Part shown: piece by piece, positions 24,750 through 34,979 of the stretch
How the letters are laid out: every line of letters begins with the position of its first letter
Position numbering within the stretch: position 1 is the first letter of the stretch
Translations under genes and position numbers: made by a program
DNA from: Kitasatospora gansuensis
Lineage (GTDB): Bacteria; Actinomycetota; Actinomycetes; Streptomycetales; Streptomycetaceae
Direction: 5' to 3'
Length of the DNA: 64,000 nt
NCBI RefSeq assembly: GCF_014203705.1
Contig: NZ_JACHJR010000001.1
Coordinates: 5,828,001-5,892,000, forward strand
The notes under the pieces: model-generated
The model's database searches: none
The model's input: only the letters and a program-made list of their open reading frames with translations
What the model was told of the DNA's origin: nothing

Positions 24750-25370
24750 CTACTCGAAGGGCGTGGGGTCGCCGGCCCCGTACCGGACGATCTCCGGTGC
24801 GCCGCCGGAGAAGTCGACGACCGTCGTCGGGACCGTACCGCAGTCACCGGAGTCCATCACCGCGTCCAGTACGTGGTCGAGTCGCTCCTTGATCTCCCAT
24901 CCCTGGGTCAGCGGCTCCTCCTCACCGGGCAGCAGCAGGGTGCTGGAGACCAGGGGCTCGCCGAGCTCGGCGAGCAGCGCCCGGGTGACGGCGTGGTCGG
25001 GGATCCGGACCCCCACGGTCTTCTTCTTCGGGTGCATCAGCCGCCGCGGCACCTCCTTGGTGGCGGGCAGGATGAAGGTGTAGCTGCCCGGCGTCGCAGC
25101 CTTGACGGCGCGGAAGACGGCGTTGTCGATCTGGACGAACTGCCCCAGCTGCGCGAAGTTCTCGCACATCAGGGTGAAGTGGTGCCGGTCGTCGAGCTTA
25201 CGGATCGACCGGATTCGTTCCAGGCCCTCCTGATTGCCCATCCGGCAGCCCAGCGCGAAGCAGGAGTCGGTCGGGTACGCGATGAGCGCTCCGGAGCGGA
25301 GGCTGTCGGCCACGGTGCTGATGGTGCGGGCCTGCGGGGTCTGCGGGTGCACGTCGAAGTACTTCGCCAT
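24750..25370 (-). CDS. YrdC/YciO-type threonylcarbamoyl-AMP synthase family protein
   Basis: 206 residues of the Sua5/YrdC/YciO family, which makes threonylcarbamoyl-AMP for tRNA t6A. Seen: GALIAYPTDSCFALGC, RIRSIRKLDDRHHFTLMC with the basic nucleotide-binding residues, PGSYTFILPATKEVPRR, KKKTVGVRIPDHAVTRALL, GEPLVSSTLLLPG. It is the short YciO-like form without the Sua5 domain, and its details (IRKLDDRHHFTLM, MHPKKKTVGVR) fit YciO better than the essential YrdC, so it may be a paralog. ATG 25370. Confidence 0.9.
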   Translation of the reverse strand: MAKYFDVHPQTPQARTISTVADSLRSGALIAYPTDSCFALGCRMGNQEGLERIRSIRKLDDRHHFTLMCENFAQLGQFVQIDNAVFRAVKAATPGSYTFILPATKEVPRRLMHPKKKTVGVRIPDHAVTRALLAELGEPLVSSTLLLPGEEEPLTQGWEIKERLDHVLDAVMDSGDCGTVPTTVVDFSGGAPEIVRYGAGDPTPFE

Positions 25371-25401
25371 TGGCCGACCATACGGGATCCACCCGCCCCG
25401 T

Positions 25402-26403
25402 TCAGTAGCGCATCGCCCCCGCGAAGGGCATCACGTCGTACGGCACGATCTCGACCGTCTTGCCGGTGCGCGGGGCGTGCAGCAGCTGGCCGTTGCCGAT
25501 GTAGATGCCGACGTGGTGCAGGTCGTCGTAGTAGAACACCAGGTCGCCGGGCTGGAGTTGGTCCCGGGCGATCTTCTTGCCGGCCGCGTACTGGGCCTGT
25601 GAGGTGCGGGGGAGCGAGATGCCGCCCGCCGCGAAGGCCCGCAGGGTGAGGCCGGAGCAGTCGAAGGAGTTGGGGCCGGCCGCGCCGTAGACGTACGGCT
25701 TGCCGAGCTGGGCGTACGCGAAGGTCAGGATGTCCTTGACCCGGCCGGTGGCGGGGCCGGTGTACGGCATCCGGGCGGTGACGCTGCGGGAGGCGGCGGC
25801 GCCCCCCGCGTTCCCGGCCACCACCTTGGCGCGGTCCTCGGCCTTGAGGCCGTTCAGGATGGACTGCACCTGGGCGAGCTTGGCCTGGACCTCCTGCTTC
25901 TTCGTGGCGGCGGACCGGCGGGCCTGGTCGAGGCCGGCCAGCTGGGCGGCGGTCTCCTCCCGCAGCTGGTCGAACCGTTTCTGCTGGGCCGTCAGCAGGC
26001 GCAGGGTGTCCGCCTGGGTGGCCGTGGCCACGTCCTGCAGGCTCGCGCCGTCCAGGTACTCGGTGGCGTCGGCGGTCAGCATCAGCCGCAGCGTGGGGTC
26101 GAGCCCGGCCGAGCGGTACTCCTCGGCGGCCACCGCGCCGAGCGTCTCGCGCAGCCGGTTGAGCTGGTCCTGCTGGGTGGCCACCTGCTGCTGGAGGGTG
26201 CCGGCCCGGGCCTGCAGCTGCTCCTGCTTCTCGTTCAGCCCGTTGTACTGCTCGGTGTCGGCCTCGGCCTCCTCGTAGAGGTCGTCCACCTGCCGCTGGA
26301 CCTGCTCCAGCGAGGGCTTCGGCTCCGCCAGGGCAGGCGTCGAGGTGAGCAGCAGCGCGGCCCCCGCGGTGAGGGTCAGGGCGGTCAGACGGCGGGCGGC
26401 CAA
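25402..26403 (-). CDS. Secreted NlpC/P60 peptidoglycan endopeptidase with coiled coil
   Basis: 333 residues. The Sec signal peptide is at 1-26 (LLLTSTPALAEPK). A long coiled-coil follows (about 30-200, rich in Gln/Glu/Leu), then the NlpC/P60 domain with catalytic Cys in FDCSGLTLRAF and His in DDLHHVGIYIGNGQLLHA. It cleaves peptidoglycan stem peptides, like the RipA-type actinobacterial enzymes, in which the coiled coil is inhibitory. An AT-rich 21-bp palindrome at 26426-26446 lies just upstream and may regulate it. Confidence 0.93.
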   Translation of the reverse strand: MAARRLTALTLTAGAALLLTSTPALAEPKPSLEQVQRQVDDLYEEAEADTEQYNGLNEKQEQLQARAGTLQQQVATQQDQLNRLRETLGAVAAEEYRSAGLDPTLRLMLTADATEYLDGASLQDVATATQADTLRLLTAQQKRFDQLREETAAQLAGLDQARRSAATKKQEVQAKLAQVQSILNGLKAEDRAKVVAGNAGGAAASRSVTARMPYTGPATGRVKDILTFAYAQLGKPYVYGAAGPNSFDCSGLTLRAFAAGGISLPRTSQAQYAAGKKIARDQLQPGDLVFYYDDLHHVGIYIGNGQLLHAPRTGKTVEIVPYDVMPFAGAMRY

Positions 26404-26425
26404 GGCGTGCTCCCGAGCTGGACGA

Positions 26426-26446
26426 CTAATCTCCTAAGGAAATTAG
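26426..26446. promoter_or_regulatory. 21-bp near-palindrome upstream of the NlpC/P60 gene
   Basis: CTAAT at 26426-26430 and ATTAG at 26442-26446, with TCCT/AGGA inside, form an inverted repeat with one mismatched pair around a central A. It stands out as an AT-rich island in very GC-rich DNA, 23 bases before the start codon, so it is a good operator candidate. Confidence 0.6.
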
Positions 26447-26489
26447 TACGAGAATCACCGGGAGGGCAAGTGGCGGACCTGACGCGTGC

Positions 26490-27224
26490 TCAGCCCGGGC
26501 GGTGTCCGGTGGTGTGCTGCCAGCGGTTGTGGGCGGCGGTCAGCTCGGCGCGCGCCTCGCGCAGGGCCCGGTCCTCGCGCTGCTGCTCCAGCAGCCGGTC
26601 CCGGTCCGCCCGGGCGGTCTGCTGGGGGATGGTGTTGGACCGGGCCAGCTCCAGGGCGCGGCGGGCCTTGACGGTCCGTTCGTCCCGGTGCAGCAGGAAG
26701 TCGTCCTCGGCCGCGACGGCCGCCTCCAGCCGGACCACGAACTCGTGCACCTGGTCCGACTCCAGGCCGCTGAACTCCACCCGCCGGACGTTCCCGTTCG
26801 GCCGCGTCAGCAGCACCCGGTGCTGCTCCGACCCCAGGTCGAGCCGGACCCGGAGCCGGGCCAGCGGGATGTTCTCGCTCCGGTACCTGACCAGGTGCTG
26901 GTGCAGCGTCAGCTCGCCGAGCGACTCCAGCACCGCCCCGGCGCCGGGCTCCGCCAGCTCGGCCACCCGGTTCTGCAGCTCGGTGATCCGGCGGCGGTAC
27001 TCGGCCTCGGTGGCGCGGATCTCCTGCTCGGCGGCGGAACGTTCCTGCGCCCGGCTGCGCTCCACCTCGCGGACCCGGCTACGGCCCGCCGCCAGCTCCG
27101 CCCGCTCGGCGGCGTACGCGCGGGCGAAGGCGTAGGCCCAGCCGCCCGGATAGCTGTGCAGCCGGTTCCCGACCCAGACGGCGACCGCCGCCAGGACCAG
27201 CAGTGCCGACATGACGAACGCCAT
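26490..27224 (-). CDS. Membrane-anchored coiled-coil protein of unknown function
   Basis: 244 residues. One membrane helix at 5-18 (SALLVLAAVAVWVG) is followed by charged helices rich in Glu, Arg and Ala (about 35-90), a compact middle part with YRSENIPLARLRVRLDLGSEQ, and another long charged helix. ATG 27224 is preceded by GGGGAGGGG, so the start at 27224 is preferred over the upstream ATG at 27281. I do not recognise a family. The layout suggests an inner-membrane scaffold. It sits between the NlpC/P60 gene and an M56 peptidase. Confidence 0.75.
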   Translation of the reverse strand: MAFVMSALLVLAAVAVWVGNRLHSYPGGWAYAFARAYAAERAELAAGRSRVREVERSRAQERSAAEQEIRATEAEYRRRITELQNRVAELAEPGAGAVLESLGELTLHQHLVRYRSENIPLARLRVRLDLGSEQHRVLLTRPNGNVRRVEFSGLESDQVHEFVVRLEAAVAAEDDFLLHRDERTVKARRALELARSNTIPQQTARADRDRLLEQQREDRALREARAELTAAHNRWQHTTGHRPG

Positions 27225-27321
27225 GTCCCCTCCCCGTATTCGATCGACGTACGGAGACCTGCCCGGGGACGGGGCTGGTGACACGCGGATCGGGGTCGGG
27301 TCAGGGCCGGGCCAGGACGGA

Positions 27322-28197
27322 TCAGGCCAGGTGCGGCAGGCAGACCAGCAGCAGCGGCAGCCCGGCCAGCCCCGCCGGGGCGGCCGCGGTGAGCGCCAGC
27401 AGCGAGCGCGGGGCCGGACGGTGGTCCGCCAGCCGTTCGATCCTGGCCAGCGCCTGGTGGCCCGCGGTCAGCGCGGTGACGGGGGCCAGCCCGCCGGCCA
27501 CCACGCCCATCGCGGTGGCCAGCGCACGGGGGCTGTGGCCGCGCAACGCCCGGTCGTCGGCCGCCATCTCCAGCAGGGTGCGGACCTCGGCCGAGACCAG
27601 CCGGCCGAGCGGCAGCCGGGCGAAGGTGCCGGCCAGCGCCTCGGCGGCGCAGGCGGCCAGGTGGTGACGGCCGGTCAGGTGCGCCCGTTCGTGCGCCAGC
27701 GCGGCGGCCAGCTGCGGCGGGGTGAGGGCGGCCAGCGCGCCCCGGCTGACCACGATCCGGGAGTGCCGGCCGGGCAGGCAGTAGATGGTGGGCGTCGGGT
27801 GGTCCAGCAGCAGGGCGCCGGGCACCCGGCCGCGGTGGGCGGCCAGGTCGAGCAGGGCGCGGTGCCGACGGCGACCGCGGTGGGCGCTGCCCAGGCTGCG
27901 CAGCAGCCGGCCGGCCGGGTAGAGCAGCACCAGGGCGGCGGCGGCCGGAGCGGTACCGGAGACCGCCTCGGGGGAGAGACCGCACAGGTGCAGCAGGCCC
28001 GCGTGGTGGTGCGGGGCCGGGTCGATCAGCTGACGGACGGTCAGGGCGACCGAGCTGACGGCGGAGAGCCCGAGCGCGAGCCAGGTGAACACGCCGAGCA
28101 GCGGCGCCCGCCTGGTCCAGCGTGCGCCGGCCAGCAGCGGCGGCAGCGCTACGGCGATCAGCACGGCCCAGAGCCCGAGCAGCGCGGCGGCGCTCAC
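27322..28197 (-). CDS. M56-family membrane metallopeptidase (BlaR1-like)
   Basis: 291 residues, several membrane helices (about 5-25, 33-55, 80-95 and C-terminal ones). The zinc motif is HERAH in ALAHERAHLTGRHHLA, and a later Asp/Glu pair is in LLEMAADDRALRG. It lacks an extracellular penicillin-binding sensor domain. The stop of the BlaI-like gene overlaps its GTG start (ATGA-type, 28194-28197). BlaI/M56 pairs act as a membrane protease that inactivates the repressor on a signal; here the signal is unknown. Confidence 0.9.
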   Translation of the reverse strand: MSAAALLGLWAVLIAVALPPLLAGARWTRRAPLLGVFTWLALGLSAVSSVALTVRQLIDPAPHHHAGLLHLCGLSPEAVSGTAPAAAALVLLYPAGRLLRSLGSAHRGRRRHRALLDLAAHRGRVPGALLLDHPTPTIYCLPGRHSRIVVSRGALAALTPPQLAAALAHERAHLTGRHHLAACAAEALAGTFARLPLGRLVSAEVRTLLEMAADDRALRGHSPRALATAMGVVAGGLAPVTALTAGHQALARIERLADHRPAPRSLLALTAAAPAGLAGLPLLLVCLPHLA

Positions 28198-28577
28198 TGC
28201 TCCTCCCCTTGGGTGGCCCGGTCCAGGGCGGCCAGTGCCCGGCGGAGGGCGGCGACCTCGTCGGTGCTGATCTGCTCGACGAAGTGGGCCAGCGCGGCCG
28301 GGGTGTCAGAGGTCGAGCCGAGCGCCTCCTGCATCAGCGTGGCGGTGTACGAGTCGCGGCTGCGAGCCGGTTCGTAGACCCAGGCGCGGCCCGATTTGTG
28401 ACGGTTCAGCAGGCCCTTGGTGTGCAGGATGCCGGCCACCGTCATCACGGTCGTGTAGGCGACCGGCCGCTTGGCGTTGAGGTCGTCGACCACCTCCCGG
28501 ACGGTGGCCGGGCGGCCCCAGCTCCAGAGCCGGTCCATGATTTCGGCTTCGAGTTCGCCGAGGCTGCGTACCACCAT
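28194..28577 (-). CDS. BlaI/MecI-family repressor
   Basis: 127 residues. The winged helix has LGELEAEIMDRLWSWGRPATVREVVDDL and PVAYTTVMTVAGILHTKGLLNR; the C-terminal helices mediate dimers. ATG 28577. It forms an operon with the M56 peptidase gene downstream. Such repressors bind TACA-type palindromes and are cleaved or released when the partner peptidase is activated. Targets here are not evident; no clear site was found in the short upstream region. Confidence 0.9.
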   Translation of the reverse strand: MVVRSLGELEAEIMDRLWSWGRPATVREVVDDLNAKRPVAYTTVMTVAGILHTKGLLNRHKSGRAWVYEPARSRDSYTATLMQEALGSTSDTPAALAHFVEQISTDEVAALRRALAALDRATQGEEQ

Positions 28578-28674
28578 GCGGCCAATCGTAGTCACCCGGA
28601 TGCCGCGCCCTGGTGGCCCCGGGCAAGCGGCCCCAGAAGGGTGGGGGAAAGGTCCGGACGAGTGGAGGTCCCTG

Positions 28675-29166
28675 ATGCGTCGGTTGGTCGTGGGTGCGGT
28701 GGTGGCGGGTGGACTGGTACTGACCGGCTGTTCCTCGGACGGGGGTTCACCCTCCTCGGCGGTCCAGTCGGGCGCGTCCGCGCTGGCCTCGGCGGCGAAC
28801 AGCGCGGCGAACAGCTTCGCCTCCTCGGCCTCCTCGGCCGCCGCGTCGGCGGAGGCGGCGGCCTCCTCGGCGCTGGCGAGCGTGAAGGGCGGCTTGGACG
28901 CCAAGGGCGACGTCACCCTCGGCACCGTGGTGACCGACTCGGACGGCAAGTCCAGCGTCCCGGTCACGGTCACCAACAAGACCTCACAGCCGTACAAGTA
29001 CACGATCCAGGTCAGCTTCCAGGACGGCTCCGGCAACCTCCTGGACGCCGCCGTGGTCACCGTCCCCGAGATCGCGGCCGGCGGCACGGCCCAGGCCACC
29101 GCGAAGAGCAACCGCAAACTGGACGGCACGGTCACCGCCAAGGTGGGCAGCGCCCTGCGGTACTGA
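28675..29166 (+). CDS. FxLYD-like lipoprotein
   Basis: 163 residues. The signal ends in the lipobox LTGC (Cys19). A Ala/Ser-rich spacer (about 25-65) leads to a domain with VPVTVTNKTSQPYKYTIQVSF and VTVPEIAAGGTAQAT, typical of the FxLYD fold, an extracellular beta domain of unknown role. ATG 28675 has GGAGG at 28664-28668. It is divergent from the BlaI gene, 97 bases apart, and followed by a strong terminator. Confidence 0.82.
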   Translation: MRRLVVGAVVAGGLVLTGCSSDGGSPSSAVQSGASALASAANSAANSFASSASSAAASAEAAASSALASVKGGLDAKGDVTLGTVVTDSDGKSSVPVTVTNKTSQPYKYTIQVSFQDGSGNLLDAAVVTVPEIAAGGTAQATAKSNRKLDGTVTAKVGSALRY

Positions 29167-29221
29167 CCTCCCCGGTCGACCTGGATCTGACCGAAGTTGA
29201 CGAGATGTGATCAGACGTTTC

Positions 29222-29253
29222 AGCCGGCCCCGCTCCGTGCGGGGCCGGCTTTG
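29222..29253 (+). terminator. Strong intrinsic-type terminator
   Basis: A perfect 12-bp stem, AGCCGGCCCCGC at 29222-29233 and its complement at 29239-29250, with loop TCCGT, followed by TTTGTG. It ends the lipoprotein transcript. Confidence 0.9.
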
Positions 29254-29308
29254 TGCTGGTCAGGGGTCGGTCGAACCTTAACGGGAGCTCAAGGTCCAAG
29301 AAGGGCTC

Positions 29309-29385
29309 TTGACGGGGGAGTTGGTCTAGTCCATTTTTATGGCCAGGTGCAGGGAGCCCCCGGCCGGCATCGGTGGTCCAGACCT
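29309..29385 (+). promoter_or_regulatory. Chitinase promoter region with two TGGTCYAG boxes
   Basis: TGGTCTAGTCCA at 29322-29333 and TGGTCCAGACCT at 29374-29385, 52 bases apart. They match the direct-repeat/dre elements known in Streptomyces chitinase promoters, bound by DasR and other regulators. A TTGACG at 29309-29314 can serve as -35. The rest of the 345-base gap between genes (29167-29511) holds the terminator above and nothing else I recognise. Confidence 0.7.
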
Positions 29386-29511
29386 CCGGTGCCGGTTCGG
29401 CATCCCCCGCTGCTCGACCTCCACTGACGTGCCTCTCCGGTTGTGCGGCCCCACCCCGCGCGTCCGGTCGACGTGGCCCGGCAGTTCCCCCACGACCTGG
29501 AGGGTCACGAC

Positions 29512-31317
<1,806 letters not shown>

Positions 31318-31351
31318 ACCACCCGTGAGCTGAGCTCCTGAGCTCCGCAGC

Positions 31352-31388
31352 ACTTCGCCCCGCCGGGCTGTGGCCGGCGGGGCGAAGT
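31352..31388. terminator. Terminator after the chitinase gene
   Basis: ACTTCGCCCCGCCGG at 31352-31366 pairs perfectly with 31374-31388, 15 bp and a 7-base loop. No T-run. Confidence 0.85.
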
Positions 31389-31504
31389 CGTGCGCGGGGC
31401 CCGGAGGTTGATCATCGCCCCCCCTGTGGGGCGGGTGGTGCACGCACGCTAGGCTCGGCGCACTCCGCGTTCGCGCACCGCCCGATTCAAGGACTGGAGG
31501 GTCG

Positions 31505-34210
31505 GTGTCCCGTCGCCGCCTCACCCTGACAGCCGGTCTGCTGACCGCTGTCTCCCTGCTGATACCCGGCCCCGCCCAGGCCGCCGACGCCCCGCCGTCC
31601 GGCATCGGGCAGCAGATCGACACCGCCGCGCTGAACGCCGCCAAGGCGGCCGGCCTGGAGACCTTCAGCAGCCCCGCCGAGAAGTCGTACCGCATCCCCC
31701 GGGCCACCGGCCAGGGCGAGCTGAACAGCCGTCAGACCACGGCCGGCCGGACCATCTGGGCCGCCGCCACCTACTGCGGGGCCGAGGTCGGCGCCGGGAC
31801 GGAGGCCTCGCCGTACTGCAAGCTGCAGAGCGCGGTGGACGCCGCCGTGCCGGGCGACACCGTACGGGTCAAGTCCTGGACCAACTCGACCGGGGCCTGG
31901 GAGGCGGCGACCGTCCGCACCTCCGGGATCACCATCATCGGTGAGGGCGACCCCGAGTTCGCCGCCGTCAACCAGTACGCGGGCAGGCCCGCGCTGACCC
32001 TGGACGGCGTCACCGACGTGACGGTCCGGAACCTGGTGCTCACTGCGGGCAGCGCCCCGGCGGTCCGGATCACCAAGTCCGCCAGGGTCACCCTGGACGG
32101 CAGCTACGCCTCCTCCTGGGAGTCCAGCGGCGTCACCATCGACGGCGCCTCCAGCGACATCACGGTGAGCCGGACCTACGTCAACACCGGCCGCTGGACG
32201 CCCGGCGTGCCCGGCATCGCGGTGGCGTCCGGCGCCACCCGGATCACGCTGGCCGCCGACGCGCTGGCCGCCAGCGGGATCGTGGCCGACGGCGTGCACG
32301 GTCTGGACATCGCGGGCAACACCATCCAGCGCGGCTGCTCCCCGGCCGTCGACGTCACCGGTGACTCCACCGCGGTCAACGTCCAGAACAACGTGATCCT
32401 GGACGCCAACCCGGTCACCGACAGCTCGCTGGGCGGGTTCAAGGAGAACTGCGCCGAGCACCAGCCGGCCCAGCCGTGGGACCCGAGCGTGCGGATCGCC
32501 GCCCCGGCGAGCGCGGGCACCTCGCTCGACTACAACACCTTCCACCTGCAGGACGGCTACGGCACCCTGCCGATCAGTGTGTCCGGCGCCCCGTACACGG
32601 GTGCCCACGACAACCTCGACCCGACGCTGGGCGGCGCGACGGGCGTCCGCAAGGACAAGTACGGCGCCATCAACCTGGCGCTGGTGAAGGGCTCGACGGC
32701 GATCGGCACGGCCAACCCGGCCGCGCCCGGCCAGCTGGCCTCGGACTTCTACGGCACCACCCCACGGGTCAGCCGGGGCGCCGCCGAGTACCTCGGCACC
32801 GACCCGACGCTGGCCGTCGCACTGACGGCCAAGCTCACCACCGGCCGCGCCGTCCAGGTCACCCCGGCGGTCACCAGCAGCCGGACCTGGGTGCCGGTCT
32901 ACCTGGACTGGGGCGACGGCACCACGACCTACGTCAGCCCGAACGGCACCCCGGTCACCCCGCACACCTACGCCAAGCCGGGCAGCTACACCGTCACCGC
33001 CACGGCGGTGATCGAAACCGGTGACCAGGTGGCCAACTCGGTGAAGATCACCACGCTCGGCTCGCACTACACCGCCTACGGCCCGACCCGCCTGCTGGAC
33101 ACCCGTACCGGTCTCGGCGCGGCGGCGGTCAAGGTGGCGCCGTACTCCTCGGTCAAGGTCAAGGTGGCCGGCGGCGCCCTCCCCACCTCGGTCACGGCGG
33201 CGGTGCTGAACATCACCGTCACCGAGGCGGTCAACGGCGGCTTCATCACGGCGTACGCCTCCGGCAAGGACCGGCCCAGCACCTCGAACGTCAACTTCAC
33301 GGCCGGTCAGACCGTGCCGAACCTGACGGTCACTCCGGTCGGCTCCGACGGGCAGGTGGAGCTGTTCAACGGCAGCGGCGGCCCGGTGCACCTGATCGCG
33401 GACATCGCCGGCTACTTCACCCGCTCGGCGTCCAGCGGCTACACCGCGACCGCGCCCGGCCGGCTGGTGGACACCCGGGAGGGCACCGGCACGGCCCGGG
33501 GCCAGATCGCGGGCAAGTCCTCCTTCTCGGTTCAGATCGCGGGCAACCCGACCGGTCCGCTGCCCGGTTCGGGCATCACGGCGGTGGCGCTGAACGTGAC
33601 CACGGTCGGTTCGCGCGGCGCCGGGTACCTCACGGTGTACCCGAGCGGCGGGCAGACCCCGGTGGCCTCGAACCTCAACTTCGGCCAGGGCCAGGTGGTC
33701 GCCAACTCGGTGATCACCCCGGTCGGCGCGGACGGGAAGATCGAGATCTACAACGGCAGCGGCGCCCCCACCGACGTGGTGGTCGACGTGGTCGGCTACT
33801 ACAGCCCGGACGGCGCCAGCTCCTACCGCCCGGTCACCCCGACCCGCCTGCTGGACACCCGCTCCTGGGGCAAGGGCGCACTCGCCAGGGACAACTACAT
33901 CTACATGCCCCTGGGCGCCGGCTACCCGGAGGAGACCGGCTACGTGATGAACGCGACCGTCACCGAGCCGGTCGGCGCGGGCTTCCTGACCGTCGCCCCC
34001 GACCCGAACGCGCTGGGCCACTACCAGTCCAACGTCGCCGTCTGGCCAACCCGTCCGCTGGTCTCCGCGCTGAACTGGAAGTCCGGCGAGACCGTCCCGA
34101 ACCTGGTCCAGGCGACCCCGGGGCCGTACGGCGTCATCGACTTCTGGAACGGCGGTGGCGGCAACATCCACCTGGTGGTGGACGTCTTCGGCTACTACGA
34201 CAACAGCTGA
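31505..34210 (+). CDS. Secreted protein with parallel beta-helix, PKD-like domain and three C-terminal beta repeats
   Basis: 901 residues, GTG start with GGAGG just upstream. Signal peptide 1-26 (LLIPGPAQAADA). Residues about 70-420 are rich in turns of VTIDG and ITVS type, as in right-handed beta-helix proteins, then a PKD-like domain (about 437-520, GDGTTTYVSPNGTPVTPHTYAKPGSYTVTATA). Three repeats of about 120 residues start at about 526, 649 and 777, each with PTRLLDTR or PGRLVDTR, a SNVNF- or SNLNF-like motif and a closing GYF/GYY strand. No LPXTG or membrane anchor. Likely an extracellular binding or glycan-active protein; no catalytic motif was identified. Followed by an 18-bp terminator. 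Confidence 0.82.
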   Translation: MSRRRLTLTAGLLTAVSLLIPGPAQAADAPPSGIGQQIDTAALNAAKAAGLETFSSPAEKSYRIPRATGQGELNSRQTTAGRTIWAAATYCGAEVGAGTEASPYCKLQSAVDAAVPGDTVRVKSWTNSTGAWEAATVRTSGITIIGEGDPEFAAVNQYAGRPALTLDGVTDVTVRNLVLTAGSAPAVRITKSARVTLDGSYASSWESSGVTIDGASSDITVSRTYVNTGRWTPGVPGIAVASGATRITLAADALAASGIVADGVHGLDIAGNTIQRGCSPAVDVTGDSTAVNVQNNVILDANPVTDSSLGGFKENCAEHQPAQPWDPSVRIAAPASAGTSLDYNTFHLQDGYGTLPISVSGAPYTGAHDNLDPTLGGATGVRKDKYGAINLALVKGSTAIGTANPAAPGQLASDFYGTTPRVSRGAAEYLGTDPTLAVALTAKLTTGRAVQVTPAVTSSRTWVPVYLDWGDGTTTYVSPNGTPVTPHTYAKPGSYTVTATAVIETGDQVANSVKITTLGSHYTAYGPTRLLDTRTGLGAAAVKVAPYSSVKVKVAGGALPTSVTAAVLNITVTEAVNGGFITAYASGKDRPSTSNVNFTAGQTVPNLTVTPVGSDGQVELFNGSGGPVHLIADIAGYFTRSASSGYTATAPGRLVDTREGTGTARGQIAGKSSFSVQIAGNPTGPLPGSGITAVALNVTTVGSRGAGYLTVYPSGGQTPVASNLNFGQGQVVANSVITPVGADGKIEIYNGSGAPTDVVVDVVGYYSPDGASSYRPVTPTRLLDTRSWGKGALARDNYIYMPLGAGYPEETGYVMNATVTEPVGAGFLTVAPDPNALGHYQSNVAVWPTRPLVSALNWKSGETVPNLVQATPGPYGVIDFWNGGGGNIHLVVDVFGYYDNS

Positions 34211-34229
34211 CGCACCGTCGCACAGCAGC

Positions 34230-34269
34230 ACAGCGGGCCCCGTACTCCTTCGAGTACGGGGCCCGCTGT
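34230..34269. terminator. Very strong 18-bp terminator hairpin
   Basis: 34230-34247 pairs perfectly with 34252-34269 across the loop CTTC, starting ACAGCGGGCC. It lies between two convergent genes and can serve both. Confidence 0.9.
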
Positions 34270-34296
34270 CATGCCGGCCTGCTGTCGTACGGGGCG

Positions 34297-34866
34297 TCAG
34301 GCCAGGTCGTCGGTGCGGCCGAGGGCGTCAGGCTGGGTGTCCTCGATGCGGCGGAGCATCCGGCCGAGCATCTCGGAGAGGGCGGGGCGTTCGGCGGCGG
34401 TGATGTCCTGGAGCAGCTCCTCCTCGAAGACCGCGGCCATCCGCATCGACTCCAGCCACTTGGACCGGCCGTTGGCGGTCAGCTCGATGATCACCCGGAC
34501 CCGGTTGGCCTCGTCCCGCTCCCGGGTGACCAGGTCCTCGGCCACCATCCGGTCGATCCGGTGGGTCATCGCGGCCGGGGTCAGGCCGAGCCGCTTGGCC
34601 AGCTCGCCCGGGCCGAGCTGGTAGGGGCTGCCCGCGACCACCAGGGCCTTGAGCACCTCCCACTCGGCGGATGTGATCCCCAGCACGGTGAGCTGTCGTC
34701 CGTAGGCGACGCTCATCCGCCGGGCGACCCGGGAGAGGGTCCCCACGATGGTCTCCACCTGGGGGTCGACCAAGGGGAATTCCCGCTGGTAGACGGCCAC
34801 CTGCTCGGCGATGGCCAGCTCGCCCGGGTTCGGTGACGCGGGTCTGGGAGTGCTCATGCTCCCCAT
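34297..34866 (-). CDS. MarR-family regulator
   Basis: 189 residues. Winged HTH with ITSAEWEVLKALVVAG, LAKRLGLTPAAMTHRIDRMVAEDLVTRERDEANRVRVIIELT. ATG 34866, or ATG 34857 three codons later. Divergent from an MFS exporter gene; a 21-bp palindrome lies between. It most likely represses that exporter and itself, relieved by a drug-like ligand. The ligand is not known. Confidence 0.92.
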   Translation of the reverse strand: MGSMSTPRPASPNPGELAIAEQVAVYQREFPLVDPQVETIVGTLSRVARRMSVAYGRQLTVLGITSAEWEVLKALVVAGSPYQLGPGELAKRLGLTPAAMTHRIDRMVAEDLVTRERDEANRVRVIIELTANGRSKWLESMRMAAVFEEELLQDITAAERPALSEMLGRMLRRIEDTQPDALGRTDDLA

Positions 34867-34929
34867 TCTCCCACGGACTGATGCAGGGGTTAAGGCTTTG
34901 ACAGCGAAGGCTTCCGATCCTTAGAGTTT

Positions 34930-34950
34930 AGCTCTGAAATCTTCTGAGCT
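34930..34950. promoter_or_regulatory. 21-bp palindrome between the marR-type and MFS genes
   Basis: AGCTC-T-GAA at 34930-34938 mirrors TTC-T-GAGCT at 34942-34950. The AT-rich island of about 55 bases also contains AGAG...CTCT at 34923-34935. It is the likely MarR operator, 30 bases before the MFS start. Confidence 0.6.
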
Positions 34951-34979
34951 TAAAAGTATCCAGTGAAAGGGTGTGCACG

